A stretch of 64,000 bases of DNA from Hygrophila difformis (GCA_030278955.1 JAOANR010000002.1:12885982-12949981), one strand, 5' to 3'; counted from the stretch's first letter, positions 21,621-33,849 are shown. Program-made: numbers and translations. The notes: generated by a model not told the origin, from the sequence alone.

Positions 21621-23530
21621 CAAAGCACTTCTCCGACGTCGTGTAGTGGTAAGGGACGAAGTTCAGTTCTAATCCATGGATCTTAGTCGAATATAGAACC
21701 CTAACTCTTAGTTTTCTTTCGTATAATCACAAATCGGGACCAAAAGGAAGAAGGCGAGTAGATTTGGACTTGTTCGCGGATTCCAGAAGCCATCCCGACA
21801 AATATTAGGACCCTAGATCTCATCCTCCATAAGTTGATTTCTATCGTATCAGTTTTGGTGCCCTCGAGTCATATGGATTCTAAGTTTTAAACAACGTACA
21901 AAAATCTGTCCCAAAAACTCTTCCTACGCGCGATTTCTGAAATCTGAGTAAAACGCCCTTCTCGAGTATTCAAAACGAATAAGTTTAAACTACAAACTTG
22001 TTCCTAAGACCTTAAAGTATATTGTGTTAAAAATTCACGAATTTTCATCGTAGTTTGGACCTCCAAAACTAGTCTGGTTTCTTCTGCATTTTCTGTGAAA
22101 TTCGAAAAATCAGACAACTTTTCAGTTCCAACTAAATCAGTGTTTTTCTATTAGATCCGGTCAGAAATAGCCTTTGCAATGCAAATACAAGTTGTAGATA
22201 ATCATTTCTAGTATGTGCCCGTAATGTTTCAAAATTTTTTGAAGCTCGTTTGATATATCGAAAAATAATTTTAAAACAGTTCGCCGAATCTGAAATTCTG
22301 ACAGCAGGAAAATTCTGTAGAAATCTCGATTTTTGACTTGACTCCTCACCTTACTTCGGAAAACATAAAGAATGAAAGTAGTTTGTTAGGGTGTCATTGA
22401 TTTACTGTGTAAATTGCGTAGCAATCGCCTTTGAAACGGATTTTTAAGGCCGAAAGGCATGAACTATGTCGTGGACTTTGTTAAGCTTGTTGAAATTAAA
22501 CTTTTGAAAATTCATGGATGACAAATTGTGTTAAATAATAAAAATGATTTCAAAAACCCATTACACTAGGTTTAGCTAGATCTCCACTTGCGATGTAGGG
22601 GGTGAGTGCTCTGCAGGGTGCCCCTCTAGCTCTTCACTTCGTGCCAAAACAGACGAGAATGACTTTTATGAAATACATTGCCTGCCAAAGCGGCAGTTGA
22701 AATACGAGTCTGCACTCTCGGGTGTATCCGTATGGGTTACCCGAGGCTCCGGAGTGGTACTGTGTATGGCGTGATACCCGGATTGCTTCGGCAATTCTGA
22801 AACTTGATACCTGAGAAACTTGATACTTGAGAAACTTGATTGTGACGTCCTCCTCTTAATTAACGGGAATTTAGAAGACTTAATTAAGCATTTTATTTAT
22901 TTAAATTATTTACTTGCTGTTAAATTCGTGTCTACGCTTCTATTTAATTTTTAAATTAATGCATATAGTATCTTGCCGCCTTCTTAAATTAAATATGCCT
23001 TTAAATTATGCACTTTAAATTCTTATTTATATTCTGTCAAATTATATCTTTATATTATATTAAGAATGCACATGGGTATAGAGTATATCTTTATTAATCT
23101 AATTTAATTATTTTCTTTTAAACCCATTATTGTTATGTTGGGAATTAACTTACTTAGTATTTATATACTAATAAAAACGATGCTATTTTCTTTTTACAGA
23201 GTATGAAGATGTGGCATGAGCATTTACATGCATCGGGCTTGGGTAAATAAAACATTATCTTTATGTTGCATCCTTTTTATTCAAACTTAAATTAGATACT
23301 GCGTTTTGGCCTTGTCGGCCTATGCTTTAATTTCCGTAGCTATTTATTTTATTATGCATGGATGATATTATGCCATTTTTTTTAAATTAAACCAATTGGG
23401 CTTGTTTTTAAATTATTTTTGAAATACCTCTAGCCTTAGCATCTCTCAAGTGAGCTCCAATGAGTTGTGTCTTGCTTGGGAGGTGTGGCGGTGGCATCCC
23501 GGCCTGGGTTACCAAAACCGGGGTGTTACA
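21621..23530 (+). repeat. Element B 3' LTR, part 2
   Basis: It resumes with CAAAGCACTTCTCC and ends GGGGTGTTACA at 23530, before CTTTC. Candidate donor GT 21649-21650, acceptor AG 23198-23199. The hairpin at 23155-23170 has TAGTAT/ATACTA arms, a paired change from CAGTAT/ATACTG in the sister LTR. Confidence 0.92.
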
Positions 23531-25440
23531 CTTTCAGTTAGCTAACTCTCATGCTTTCTGTGCTATGTTCCCTTTAAGACAGGTACTTGCAGTCAGAATT
23601 TACATGCTCTTAAGAAATCAAAATCTAAGATACCACAGACTCACAACTGCCTTCACAATGCCTTGCAAAAGTATGTCATTTATCTGTGGTGGACAAGCAA
23701 CACCCAACACATCATTGACTGAAATGCTGAGTACTGCTATCATTTCCCCAGTCACACCCAAAGATTTAACTAAAGGCTCGAACCTTTCCATAACTCTTAA
23801 ACCTTATGCACAATACAAAGCAATTATCACATCCGAGTGACCTCTATAAAAGTATTTAAAAGAAAGCGGTAAAGAAAACATTTAAAAATTCTATCACTCG
23901 GAAGTTTTAAAATATTGTCATTCCGGCAGTATAAAGGGCCCCAGTCTTGGTGACCGGATGCAGATCCAGAATTCCCGAGCACCCGCAAGCCTCTCGCAAA
24001 CTAAATGAAACAGACTAATAAATTAGTTTGTTTCGGATGTACTCACTCTCAACCCTAATTTAGGCTTTGGCGGAAGAGGATAGTAGTTGAAAGAATACCC
24101 AACCCTACCTTAGAAATTACCAAGGCCTATATGTTGTTCCTCTAGTATTATTTATCACATCTCCTCTGAATCCAAGTGGACACTGATTTAATGTAATATT
24201 TAATATTAGATTTCCAACACACAATAATTTTGGAAAACATTTTGATGATGAAAATTATTCCCTATAAGACAGGTACTAAACTCTTATTTAAAAACACAGA
24301 TCCTTTCAGTCTAGATGAGGCCTAATCGTTGACTCTGTTTCTAAGTTCCCCCAAAACAAAACTCAGTCGGATATGAGTTAATCATAACTGTGAAATTTAT
24401 CCCTTACTTAGATCCGGATTTTATAAATGAATTTTTGTTGGAAATTTATTATGTGATATCTGATTTAAATCAAGACTTCTATGTCCAAGGGAAGGATTCC
24501 AAAATAATTTGACCACAATATCTACATAATAATATAATGCATATTTTAATATAAAAAGATAAAATAAATATATCCCAAAATATAGGGTGGGATTAGGCAG
24601 AATTTGTTACACAAAGATGAAATAGCCTTGAGGTGAGAGAAGTTCAAGTGAACATTTTATTTTTGGCTAAAAAGATGGCAAAATGATTAGGTGGACTGCA
24701 AACATCTGCTGTCCAATTTCCCTCTCATTTGGGTGAGATGATTTTTAGACAACAGAAAGCCCAAGATGTTAGTGATCGCTGTCATCTGGACTCCTACTAT
24801 CTGTGATGTGAAAGAAAAACCCACATATTTTCTTACTGTAATACTTTTCAAATGATGTTGATCGACATCATTTAATAATATTATAGCTCGAAATTCAGGC
24901 TTGAAATTATGGTAAGGAAATTAAAACTATATCTAAATAGGAACTGACTGAGTGGCTAATTATCTCCCCGTGAAGGGACCTTTTGCCAAAGCTTCCACCA
25001 GTCACTATTCAGACCATGCAGAATAGAAAATAGAGATTAATACAAAAAATAAGAGCTAATTGTATCCCAATGAAGGGATCCTTTGCCGACACTAGTTTGT
25101 GGTATCTCTCACTACTCACTTCACACCAACACGGGTAAAGACCAAGATAAATAAAAGAAAAAAATGTCTTGGGTTTAAATAAAATAAAAATCATCTTGTA
25201 TGAGAGACATTGGTTTCTCATGCAAGGTTATGGAATTTTACCCATAATTACTTATTGTGTTCTAAACAATCCTTCATTCCATAATTAATTATAGTCTAGA
25301 ATGTATACTTAAAACATTAGAGTTCAATTTATAGAAAAATCTTTAATGGTGAATTGAACAAAATTCCTCATATCAGTTTAATCATTGATCTCAGTTATTA
25401 CTAATTTTGATCTTTAATTAAAGTACTTCTAAGTGATTGG
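23531..25440 (-). repeat. Repeat X1, second segment
   Basis: It matches X2 at about 60375-62020 with many substitutions and indels. Shared landmarks are AGCTAACTCTCATGCTTTC, AAGATACCACAGACTCACAA, CCAAGGCCTATATGTTGTTC and TTTCAGTCTAGATGAG. No ORF is conserved between the copies, so this part looks non-coding. It ends where the LINE begins. Confidence 0.75.
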
Positions 25441-25454
25441 GGTTTACATTGGAA

Positions 25455-25485
25455 GGTAGGGTTCAGGGTTAGGGTTTAGGGTTCT
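25455..25485 (+). promoter_or_regulatory. Telo-box-like leader of the LINE
   Basis: GGTAGGGTTCAGGG followed by TTAGGGTTTAGGGTT just before the ORF1 start. It resembles the telo-box (AAACCCTAA) found in promoters of plant genes active in dividing cells, which I mention as an analogy only. Confidence 0.35.
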
Positions 25486-25489
25486 CTCC

Positions 25490-27633
25490 ATGTCTCAAGG
25501 TGGCGGGTCACGGCGGCAGGCGGAGGTGGTGGGGCGACAGTGGGCGAAGGTGCAAACGGGAAAGGGGAGTAGACGCGAGGATTCCAATAGACGTAAGAAC
25601 CTGTTTGGGGTTTACATTGGAAATATCTCCCTGAGTTTACCAATCAGTAATTTGATTAAAGAAATAGAAATGGTGGCCAAGGTGAAAGAGTGGTTCATCC
25701 CAGTGAGAAAATGGACCATCAGAGGATGTAAGTTTGGATTCTTCAGATTTGTAAGCAAAGAGGAAGGGGAGAGAGTCATCGAGAAAATCAATGGGAGGAT
25801 GTTGGCGGGCAGAAAGATGGTGGCTAGTTGGGCCACGAATAGCTTGAAATTCGGGGGGCAAGGTGGAGGCTCGGGGAAGACGATATCAAGGGGTTCTGTA
25901 CGACGCTGGAGGAATGAGGGATTTTGGAAGACAGGAGGTGGGAAAGTGGTATACTCAGAGGCGTGGAGGGACGACCGTTCGTATGCGGAGGTAGCTAGAG
26001 GTGGTATAAAGTGGGGGTATCAAGGGTTTAAAAACATGGCGGATAAGGTTGTAGATTTGAAGGTGGTCGAGGAAGATCTAATTTGGTTAGAACGATCTGC
26101 GGTGGTTCACCTCCGGGGGCTGGAGATGTTGATGGGTTTCCAGGAGTGGCTGTATAAAGAATTCAAAGATTGCGAGGAACTAGTATACGGAGGGGTTGCA
26201 CTATGGTGGCGGTATTCGGTAAGGAGATGGAGAGAGCCAGATTTCTGGCAGACCAAGGGGACGGAGATTATGTTGAATGGAAAAGGAAGTGGACAATTGA
26301 AACTATAGTTCGAAATCAATTTGTATGGATATATGTTTTCGGGCTGCCATATGCGGTATGGAGTGAAGAAAACTTCCATAGGATCACTGAGAATTGGGGC
26401 AAAGTTATGAATGTGGACAGTGAGACAAAGGGGAAGAGGAGGTTTGATAGAGCGCGCATATTGGTGGCCGTGAAGGAACATGCTACCATTCCGTCCAAGG
26501 TGATGATCATGGTGAAAGGGCGGAGATACACAGTAAGGATCGTCCCAAGCTTCAGCGATAAGGTGGTGGAGACTGTTGGCTCAACTGACCCCAGTGATGA
26601 CGATAGTCCGGTGGAGGAGGATGGTAGGGGTGTAGCGGGAGTTTAACCGGCGATGGTGCATGAAGAGAGATCCTGGAGTAGCATACATGGGGAAGGGCAA
26701 AAGACAAAAGGTAGATTGCATGGGGAGGAGGATAGAGTTAAGGTGGCGGCTGGCAATAATGGGAGTGCATCGATTGGAACCACTAACCGTAATGCTGCCA
26801 GTGATGGGGGGGTTAACGGGGGTTGTGTGGACTACATTGAGATAGCGGGTTTGGAGGGGGATAGGAGTAAAGAAAGGGTCACGGAAGGTGATGGGCTTCT
26901 GGAAGGGATTGGGCCGGGGGTCAGATCGATAGGCCCAATGAGAGGAAATAGGGTAAGGGAGGAGAGTAATAAGCCCAATAAGGAGAAGGCTCTAAACGTT
27001 GGTTTGGAGAAAGGTGATTTGTCGACAGATTTGAGGGAGTCATCGAACATATGTAGAAGGGATATTTCCATACCTTTTCCAGTGGGGGAAAGGTTAGAGA
27101 GGGTTTCGGGCTGTGAATGTGGAGATTGGGAGGAACCGTATTCTCTAGATTCGATTCCGGAGTCCTCGCATGAGGAAGGAATTATACCAGGGGAGGGGGA
27201 GGTTGGGTCTATCCAGGGTGGGTCAATCGATATGGTTCCGGAGACAGGGCAGGAGAACCTTATTGCTCATACGGCGCGGGAGAGTTGGGAGACAAGAAGG
27301 ATTGAAGAATCAAAAGCGGTTAAGGAGGCCTTGGCTAGAGTTATCGGCGGAAGAAAGGAAAGATTTCGAAAGGGTGGAAGAAGAGCGAAACTAGCAAGAT
27401 CTTTTGGCCGGGGGGGTGGGACTGTTGCGAGTGTGGCGCCCAATTCAATGGAAGAAGTGTTCGCTCCCCTCCAATTCACTACGATTCGAAGCAAGGCGGG
27501 GGTTCGACTGGTCGATTGCTCGGAAATCATAGAGACATTGGCTTTGGCAGGGAGATTGGGGCTTGGTTTTATAATGGAAAAGGATGCGATATTCAAGAGG
27601 ATTGCTGAGGAAATGGACAGAGAGGCTCTGTGA
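25490..27633 (+). pseudogene. LINE ORF1 (RRM protein), one frameshift and one stop
   Basis: The first part (25490 to about 26195) has an RRM-like fold signature: FGVYIGNISLSLP for RNP2 and CKFGFFRFVSKEEGERVI for RNP1, around residues 43-95. After a frameshift near 26195 the frame continues (ARFLADQGDGDYVEWKRKW, then QFVWIYVFGLPYAVW, a DUF4283-like stretch). TAA at 26644-26646 interrupts it, and the same frame reopens to 27633. The C-terminal 320 codons are low in known motifs and rich in Glu/Gly/Arg. ORF1 proteins bind element RNA as a chaperone. The stop lies 40 bp before ORF2. Confidence 0.85.
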
Positions 27634-27673
27634 AAGCTGAGTGGGGGGTTTTTTTGTGTGAACATCTTTCCTT

Positions 27674-30600
27674 ATGAAGATCATAACATGTAATGTAAGA
27701 GGCCTCAATGGTGGGGTGAGAAGAAGGGCGTTGATGAGGTTATGTAGGAAATATAGACCGACGATTATATGTTTACAGGAAACAAAGATGGTTGAGGTTA
27801 AAGATAGACTACTTCAAAGACTGTGGGGCTGTTCCGGATGCAAATTCAGTTGCCAACCATCAATTGGTAATGCGGGGGGATTGTTGGTGGTTTGGGACGA
27901 AAGCCTTGTACAATTCAATGTGGTGGAAAAAGAGCATCATTACATCTGGGTTAGAGGTAAAGTTGAGGGAGTTAGTGATGTGTTGAATCTATTTTGTATC
28001 CATGCCCCCAATGACCGAAGAGAGCGAAGTGAATTTTGGGAGTTATTGATACAAAAATGCAAACCCGACATAGGTGAATCGTGGTGCTTAACAGGGGATT
28101 TCAACGCTGTGTTGGGGGAGGAGGAGAGAATAGGGGAGAGTGTGGTGGAGGGTTCATCTCGAGAGTTTAGGGATTTTATTGAACGGGCGGGGCTTATGGA
28201 TCTACCCTTGGTGGGAGGGAGGTTTTCATGGACCGGGAGGGGGGCAATGCTAGGAGAAGGTTGGATAGATTCTTGGTGTCACCGGACTGGCTCTGTATTG
28301 AAGGGGACCTAACTCAAAAGTTATGCAATTCGGTTTTATCTGATCATTTGCCAATCTGTTTAGAGGTGGGGGGGAAGGAGTGGGGATATAAGCCCTTTCG
28401 TTTATACAATTATTGGATGGAGGACTCAAGTTTTAACGTGTTGGTGAAGAAGGCATGGGATGAGAACAATGTGCAGGGCGGATGTCGGCTTGACAGTCGG
28501 CTTCGTGGGCTTAAGGAGAAAATCCGAGGGTGGGAGGGGTACGGTGCTTCGGTCTTGAACGATCGTATTAAAAAGGTGCACGAGGAAATATGCGAGATTG
28601 AAGCCTCAAATCTGGGCTGCATAGGTGCCGGGGCAGTGAAGGAGAAGTGGTTAGAAAAGAAAAAGGAGCTAAAATATTTATTTTTGGATGAGGAGCAGAG
28701 ATGGTTTCAGAAGTCGAGGATTCAGTGGTTTAGGGAGGGAGATAAAAATACGAGATTCTTCCATGCGGTTACAGGGGCCAGAAGAAAAAGAAACCATATT
28801 GGGGGAGTTAAGGTTGAGGGAGTTTGGATTGAAGAACCGAGAATTTTGAAAGAAAAGGCATTCGAATTTTTTAAAAAACAGTTTAATGAAGAGGCAGCAG
28901 TGGCTTTTAAGGTGGACGGATTGGGGTTGAATGTTTTAGGGGATCAGACAGGGACTGGTTAACAAGGGGTTTTGATGTTGAGGAGGTGAAATCGGTAGTC
29001 TGGGATTCTAATGGCAATAAAGCGCCAGACCCGGATGGATACAACATGAAATTCTACAAAAAGTACTGGGAAGTACTGAAAGAAGATTTAATGTCGGTTT
29101 TCAGAAGATTAGAGGTAGAAGGGAAGCTGCCCAGACAGGCCGGTAACTCTTTCATTGCCTTGATTAAGAAAGTGGCGAGCCCGACAGAGTTTTGTGATTT
29201 CCGCCCGATATCGCTGGTGGGAAGTATTTATAAAATTGTGGCTAAAGTCTTAGCCAATAGACTAAAGGGAGTTCTCGGGAAGGTGGTGGGAGTGGAACAA
29301 ATGGCATTTGTGAAGGGGAGGCAGATTCTAGATGGGGTTATGATAGCGGCTGAAGTCATTCATTCCACTCGAAAGGCGGGGAGAAGGGGGTTCGTCATCA
29401 AATTGGATTTCGCAAAAGCCTATGATAATGTATCGTGGGACGCACTATTGAGGTTGTTGAAGATTATGAACTTTGGCGACAAATGGACTGATTGGATGAG
29501 ATCCTGTATTACTTCAGCAGCGGCGGCTATTCTAATTAATGGGTCTCCGACAAAATTCTTCAAGTACCATAAGGGTATCCGGCAGGGGGACCCATTATCG
29601 CCCTATCTGTTTGTGTTGATCGGTGAAATACTCAACAGGATGTTGAATAAAACAAGGGAGATGGGGCTGTTTGGAGGACTGTTAGCTAAGGAAGGTGGAC
29701 CAATCATATCTCATCTACAGTATGCGGACGACACGATTCTTTTCTGCGAAGGGGAAGTTAGGCAGGTGGCGTGTCTCAAAAGAATTCTTCGTTGTTTTTC
29801 TCTAACCACGGGGTTAAGGATTAACTATAGTAAAAGCTCTTTGTTGGGAATAAATTGTGAGGACGGGTTAGTAAGGGATGCGGCTGCAGTAATGGGTTGT
29901 AAGATCGGATCTTGGCCATGGACTACCTTGGGATACCGATTGGGGGACGAATCAACGGTGTTGAGATCTGGAAACCCGTGATAGAGAGGGTGGAAAAGAA
30001 GTTGGCGGGGTGGAAGGCGTGCATGCTGTCACAGTCTGGGCGTTTGGCTTTGATCAAGGCAGTTCTGAGCAATGTTCCTATATATTTTTTGTCGATATTT
30101 AAGGTCACGAGAAGTGTGGCGGATCGCCTTGAAAGAATTAAAAGAAACTTCTTTTGGAATGAGTGGGATGGACAAAGGAGATTACACACAATTAGATGGA
30201 ACTTAATCTGCTCACCGGTGGTAGATGGAGGCCTTGGGATACAGCAGACTCATACTCTTAACTACTCTTTACTGCTGAAATGGAGATGGCGGTTTGGGGT
30301 TGATAAAGCTTGGTGGAAAGACATTATTAATGTGAAATATTATAATGGTGAGAGTCCTCTTATCCCACAGGCTACAAAAATAAGATTTGTATGGGGTCAT
30401 ATATGCAAAGCATGGGAAGAAATGGGAGAGGAGGGTGCTGAGAGCAATTTTCTTATTCAGGTAGGGAATGGGGAGCATACGCGGTTTTGGCAAGATTTTT
30501 GGGTAGAGGGTTGTGGTAAACTTTGTGAGGCATTCCCGCGTCTTTATGCCTTAGCCTCTAATAAAAATGGTTTGATCAAGGATTATGGGGTATGGGTTGG

Positions 30601-31812
30601 GATTAAATGGGAATGGCGAATAGAATGGAGAAGACAGTTATTTGAGTGGGAGATTGATGCTTGGTTTGATTTGCTGGCTTTGTTAAAAGGACAGTCTATG
30701 AATAGGTTCCTGGAAGATTCGGTAAAATGGAGATGGGAAGCGAGTGGAAGGTTTACATCCACATCATGCTGGAATAAGGGAAGCAGGGGTGTGAATGAGG
30801 AATGGCAGATTCTGTGGAATAAACTCTGGAAGATTAAATGCCCGAGCAAAGTTAGATTGTTGATGTGGAAAGCAATCAAGGATGCATTACCAGTGAGAGT
30901 AATTTTAGCTACCAGGGGTTGTTTGAATGGGGCTAATGTACTATGCCCGCTGTGCAACATTGAGATGGAAACGACAGATCATTTATTCTGTACTTGCTCA
31001 GCGGTGATTACTCTATGGTATTCGGCGGTTGGGTGGGCTGGTTTTAAATGGGCAATGCCTAGGTCGGTTGGACAGTTGGTGGCATGGTGGATGGACTGGA
31101 ACCCAAAAAAGTGCAGTAAGGAAGCATGGCAGATGGTAGGTGCGGCCATTATGTGGTCTGTATGGAAGCACAGGAATGATGTGGTATTCCAGGGTAAATC
31201 GTTCGACACCAACCTGATTGAAGGCGAGGTGAGATGGAGGTTTAGCGTCTGGTGGAAGGCTGCTACAGGTGAGGAGACAAATCTCCTTGGTAATTCTGAT
31301 GTATCTCCGTTTGAAGGGTTGGGGCGACAAGCTATTGGCAGGTCTCGGTCAGTTAGGGAGGGGCTTGTCTGGGTGCGTCCGGAGGGGGGTGCTGGAAGGT
31401 GAACACGGATGGCTCATCGTTTGGAAATCCCGGCCCGGCTGGTATTGGGGGGGTTATTAGAGATGATGAAGGAAAAATCATTTTCATCCTATCACAGCCC
31501 ATCGGATGGAAGGATTCAAATGAAGCTGAAATGACCGCTCTAAGCAAGACCTGTGCAGCGATTTTGCGTGATCAAGGTTTCCCTTTGCCTAGAATGGTAT
31601 TTGAATGTGATTCGATGAATGTCGTTAGGTGGATGGAGGAGCCGGGCAAGCTACCATGGCGCTTTACATACCTGCTTGGTCCGATTATGGCTGTGAAGAA
31701 TTGCGGAGGGGGAGTAAGATTCGAACACGTTGTAAGGGAATGCAACTCATTAGCCGACAAATGGGCTAAAAACGGGGCTGCAGGAGGAGATCCTATGGAG
31801 GTGTGGTTTTAG
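27674..31812 (+). pseudogene. LINE ORF2: endonuclease, reverse transcriptase, RNase H; four frameshifts
   Basis: APE-type endonuclease: MKIITCNVRGLNG, CLQETK and LTGDFNAVL in 27674 to about 28250, then SDHLPICLEV in the next frame (28228-28962). Reverse transcriptase: NKAPDPDGYN, FVIKLDFAKAYDNVSW, GIRQGDPLSPYLF and the catalytic YADD in 28986 to about 29950. The next piece (29912-31402) has YLGIPIG and a Cys-rich zf-RVT-like region ending CPLCNIEMETTDHLFCTC. The last piece (31399-31812) is RNase H: NTDGSSFGNPG, NEAEMTAL, FECDS and CNSLADKWAKNG. Frame changes near 28250, 28970, 29930 and 31395 disable it. All expected catalytic residues remain readable. Confidence 0.9.
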
Positions 31813-31990
31813 TGGATTCAAGCGAGCACAGGAACGGATGGTGGCAATAGTAGGAAATGAGTTGTATGTTTCGGTGATGGTGGTGTAGCTGTAGTCTGTT
31901 ACTAGTTTTTCGTTTTCTGTTTGATTGTCTGTGCTTTTATCCGAGGGATGACTGGTGATCTTTTGGCTTTTGAAAATGTAACAGTTTAGT

Positions 31991-32012
31991 GTTGGTAATT
32001 TGTGTTACCAAC
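31991..32012 (+). other. 3' stem-loop of the LINE
   Basis: Perfect 8-bp stem GTTGGTAA/TTACCAAC with loop TTTGTG, 27 bp before the A-tail. Some plant L1-clade reverse transcriptases recognise a 3' hairpin; this could be such a signal. Inference from position. Confidence 0.6.
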
Positions 32013-32039
32013 TCCTGTGGTAATAAAAACATATCTCTC

Positions 32040-32049
32040 AAAAAAAAAA
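32040..32049 (+). other. LINE poly(A) tail
   Basis: Ten A following ATCTCTC. Marks the 3' end of the LINE and the return to X1. Confidence 0.85.
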
Positions 32050-32118
32050 TGATGTAAGGGTTCAATTAATTAAGTGAAAAAGATGGAAAAAAATTTTTTT
32101 GGCAAAATTGCATTTCTT

Positions 32119-32610
32119 CGTCGCAAAGCAGGTATTACGTCGTGATCCTAGGATCACGACGTGGGGGTTTGCAACATGGGGGGGGGGGGAGTAGATGAAT
32201 TTTGATGTTTTTGAAATAAAACGGTTGTACGTCGCAAGACACAAAAATTACGTCGTGATCATTGGGATCACGACGTGGAGGTTTGCGACGTGGTGGGGTT
32301 TAGAAATGAGGTTTTACATCGCAAGACTAAAAATTACGTTGTGATCCTAGGATCACAACGTGAGTTTTGCGACGTGATATCAGAACTTAGAATTTTTTAT
32401 TTTTTAAAAAGAGAGGGTTACGTCGCAAGATAAAAATTAGGTCGTGATCCTAGGATCACAACGTAAGTCTTGCGACGTGAATAGTTTTGTAAAATTATGA
32501 AGCGATTTGGGTCTTACGTCGCAATGCAAAAAAATTACGTCGTGATCCTAGGATGACGACGTGAGTATTACGTCTTAACCCTGGGGTTACGACGTGATGC
32601 ATTGCGACGT
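32119..32610. repeat. Array of five nested-palindrome units (ACGTCG words)
   Basis: Each unit is about 60 bp: ACGTCGCAA, about 12 bp, ACGTCGTGATCC back-to-back with its complement, a short spacer, TTGCGACGT. Units lie at about 32119-32176, 32229-32291, 32316-32375, 32420-32478 and 32516-32610. The central 26 bp at 32137-32162 is a perfect palindrome. In the third unit both arms changed together (ACGTTG and CAACGT). Separating sequence is unlike between units. It can form cruciform DNA or strong RNA hairpins. Confidence 0.85.
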
Positions 32611-33258
32611 AAGAAATGGATTTTTCAAATAGGCATATACACTTTAACATCATCCCTTTTTAGAAATATTGTACTTATCCTAAAAATAAAAATAAGAAAA
32701 ACAAAAGAAAATTAAAGAAGAACTAAAATAAAATAATAACAACTTATTAAGCTAAAATAAAATAAAACTAAACTAAGAGATTAAAATTTAAATAAAACCT
32801 ATACTAATAAATCTACTAAGAGTTGAGCATTAAGTGTTTATGCATTTATTAAATAAAAAAAAGCATTAAATCTAACTAAAATATATATAAAAAAATTGGT
32901 CAAGTGACCAAAATGCAAAAATAAAGCATTAAATATTATGGAAGTGATCCATAACAAATTTTTGGTAGAACATTTTCTTGCATCATATCAAAAACCAAAA
33001 TATGGTTTAAACACACCCATTAATTAAGTGTTTCAAACCCAAAGTATAAAATGAATATAAAATGAAAGCTGTAAATAATGTTAAACATTGGCTACACTAA
33101 TTTATTACAGAATATAAACTAAAACTAAACTACAACCTACTACATTGCATAAAAATTAAACTATCTACACTAAACTAATTTAGAGAGCAAATTGTTGCCT
33201 CCAAGACAGAATAAATTTTTTTGAGTGTATGTTACTGTTCAAGGAATGAAAGAGCATA

Positions 33259-33266
33259 TATTTATA
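33259..33266 (-). promoter_or_regulatory. TATA box of X1 (minus)
   Basis: Minus strand TATAAATA within CCTATAAATATATGC, about 145 bp downstream (sense) of the second word array. X2 has CTATAAAAGCAGAC at the matching place. Transcription would run left through the nested palindromes. Confidence 0.5.
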
Positions 33267-33409
33267 GGTGGGAAACCCTAGACACATGGGTCCTTTCAGA
33301 GTGTTGTTGCGGGAAGGGATGGGACCTTGAGTCCGGAGGGATAAGACAAAAATTTGTTGTAGTGAGGGACTTGAGGTCCCAGGATCTCCCAATTGGAGAA
33401 TTGGTGTTG

Positions 33410-33632
33410 CGTCGTGAAACACTTTCTTTCTTCCGTCGTGACACTGCTCTCTCTCACGTCGTGATCCTCATTCCTTTCTTGCCTACGTCGCAACACAGCT
33501 TGAGGTCTACAACGCATCCCATCTTCCTGTCACGACGTAGCTTATTTCTCTTCCTCTCTCACGTCGCAATACCAAGCCTCCGTCGTGAACCTTCTTCCTC
33601 TTCTGCGACGTAGCTCTTCCCGTCACGATTTA
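33410..33632 (-). repeat. Second ACGTCG-word array of X1
   Basis: About ten scattered copies of CGTCGTGA, ACGTCGCAA and TCACGACG separated by pyrimidine-rich spacers. Unlike 32119-32610, words are mostly single, not back-to-back. It lies upstream of the minus TATA box, a promoter-element arrangement. Confidence 0.65.
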
Positions 33633-33674
33633 ACTTCTCTTTCTTCTCAATCTTTGCATCGCAGCCCAGCCCCT

Positions 33675-33830
33675 GATACGCAAAGAATGGAAATATGCAG
33701 TAAAGAAAATACTCTTCTCTATTCCTCATTCTGTCAATCCACAAATATAAATTCCCTACTCCCAAATATCCATAATTGACTTATTGACCCTTCCCTCACA
33801 GGCAACAATTATCCTCAACTAAAGAACAAA
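33675..33830 (-). repeat. Possible short 3' LTR of remnant R
   Basis: Between the pol end (about 33850) and the X1 word array. Sense strand TGTGAGGGAAGGGTC...TTTGCGTATCA, with an AATTTATATTTG TATA-like stretch. Short LTRs of this look are usual in Reina-type chromoviruses, but no second LTR is present to prove it. Confidence 0.35.
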
Positions 33831-33849
33831 TAATTAAGGACAAATCCTT

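Larger units (their letters stand above)
12517..23530 (+). mobile_element. Element B: deletion-derivative Tekay-type LTR retrotransposon, host to solo LTR S
   Basis: Plus orientation. 5' LTR 12517-15157, primer site 15161-15172, extra ORF, shrunken gag, protease trace, two purine tracts, 3' LTR from 17533 to 23530 interrupted by S (18153-21620 plus duplicated CAAAG). The 5-bp target duplication CTTTC (12512-12516 and 23531-23535) confirms both ends. The first base pair is TA instead of TG (TATAATACCC), while the 3' LTR has TGTAATACCC. Reverse transcriptase to chromodomain is missing, the same gap as in elements A and F. Confidence 0.93.
25441..32049 (+). mobile_element. L1-clade LINE, full length but broken
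   Basis: Complete order of parts: 5' leader, ORF1 with RRM, ORF2 with endonuclease, reverse transcriptase, zinc-binding region and RNase H, then a 3' tail with ten A (32040-32049). RRM-type ORF1 proteins are known from plant L1 families such as BNR of beet. Both ORFs carry frameshifts or stops, so it is inactive. The 5' edge is placed by eye at the start of the GGGTTT-rich leader; I could not find a clear target duplication. It split repeat X1. Confidence 0.9.
32050..33674 (-). repeat. Repeat X1, third segment with promoter end
   Basis: It holds word arrays at 32119-32610 and 33410-33632. Between them is an AT-rich stretch with ACTAAACTAAACTA-like words and a minus-strand TATA box at 33266-33259. 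X2 has the same plan (62204-64000), although the word sequences differ. It ends near 33674 where remnant R begins (CAGCCCC|TGATACGC). No ORF was accepted here. Confidence 0.6.

Noticed and set aside
23460..23840. 126-codon plus-strand ORF as a gene
   Set aside because: It spans the element B LTR end and the flanking X1 repeat and has no counterpart in X2.
25455..25485. Interstitial telomere repeat
   Set aside because: Only two or three imperfect TTTAGGG units in the LINE leader; too short for a telomeric array.
30583..30960. Minus-strand ORFs inside the LINE
   Set aside because: Shadows of ORF2; the plus-strand frame has clear family motifs.
32040..32060. Target-site duplication for the LINE
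   Set aside because: The bases after the A-tail (TGATGTAAGGGTT) resemble but do not match those before 25441 (TGATTGGGGTTT); not convincing.
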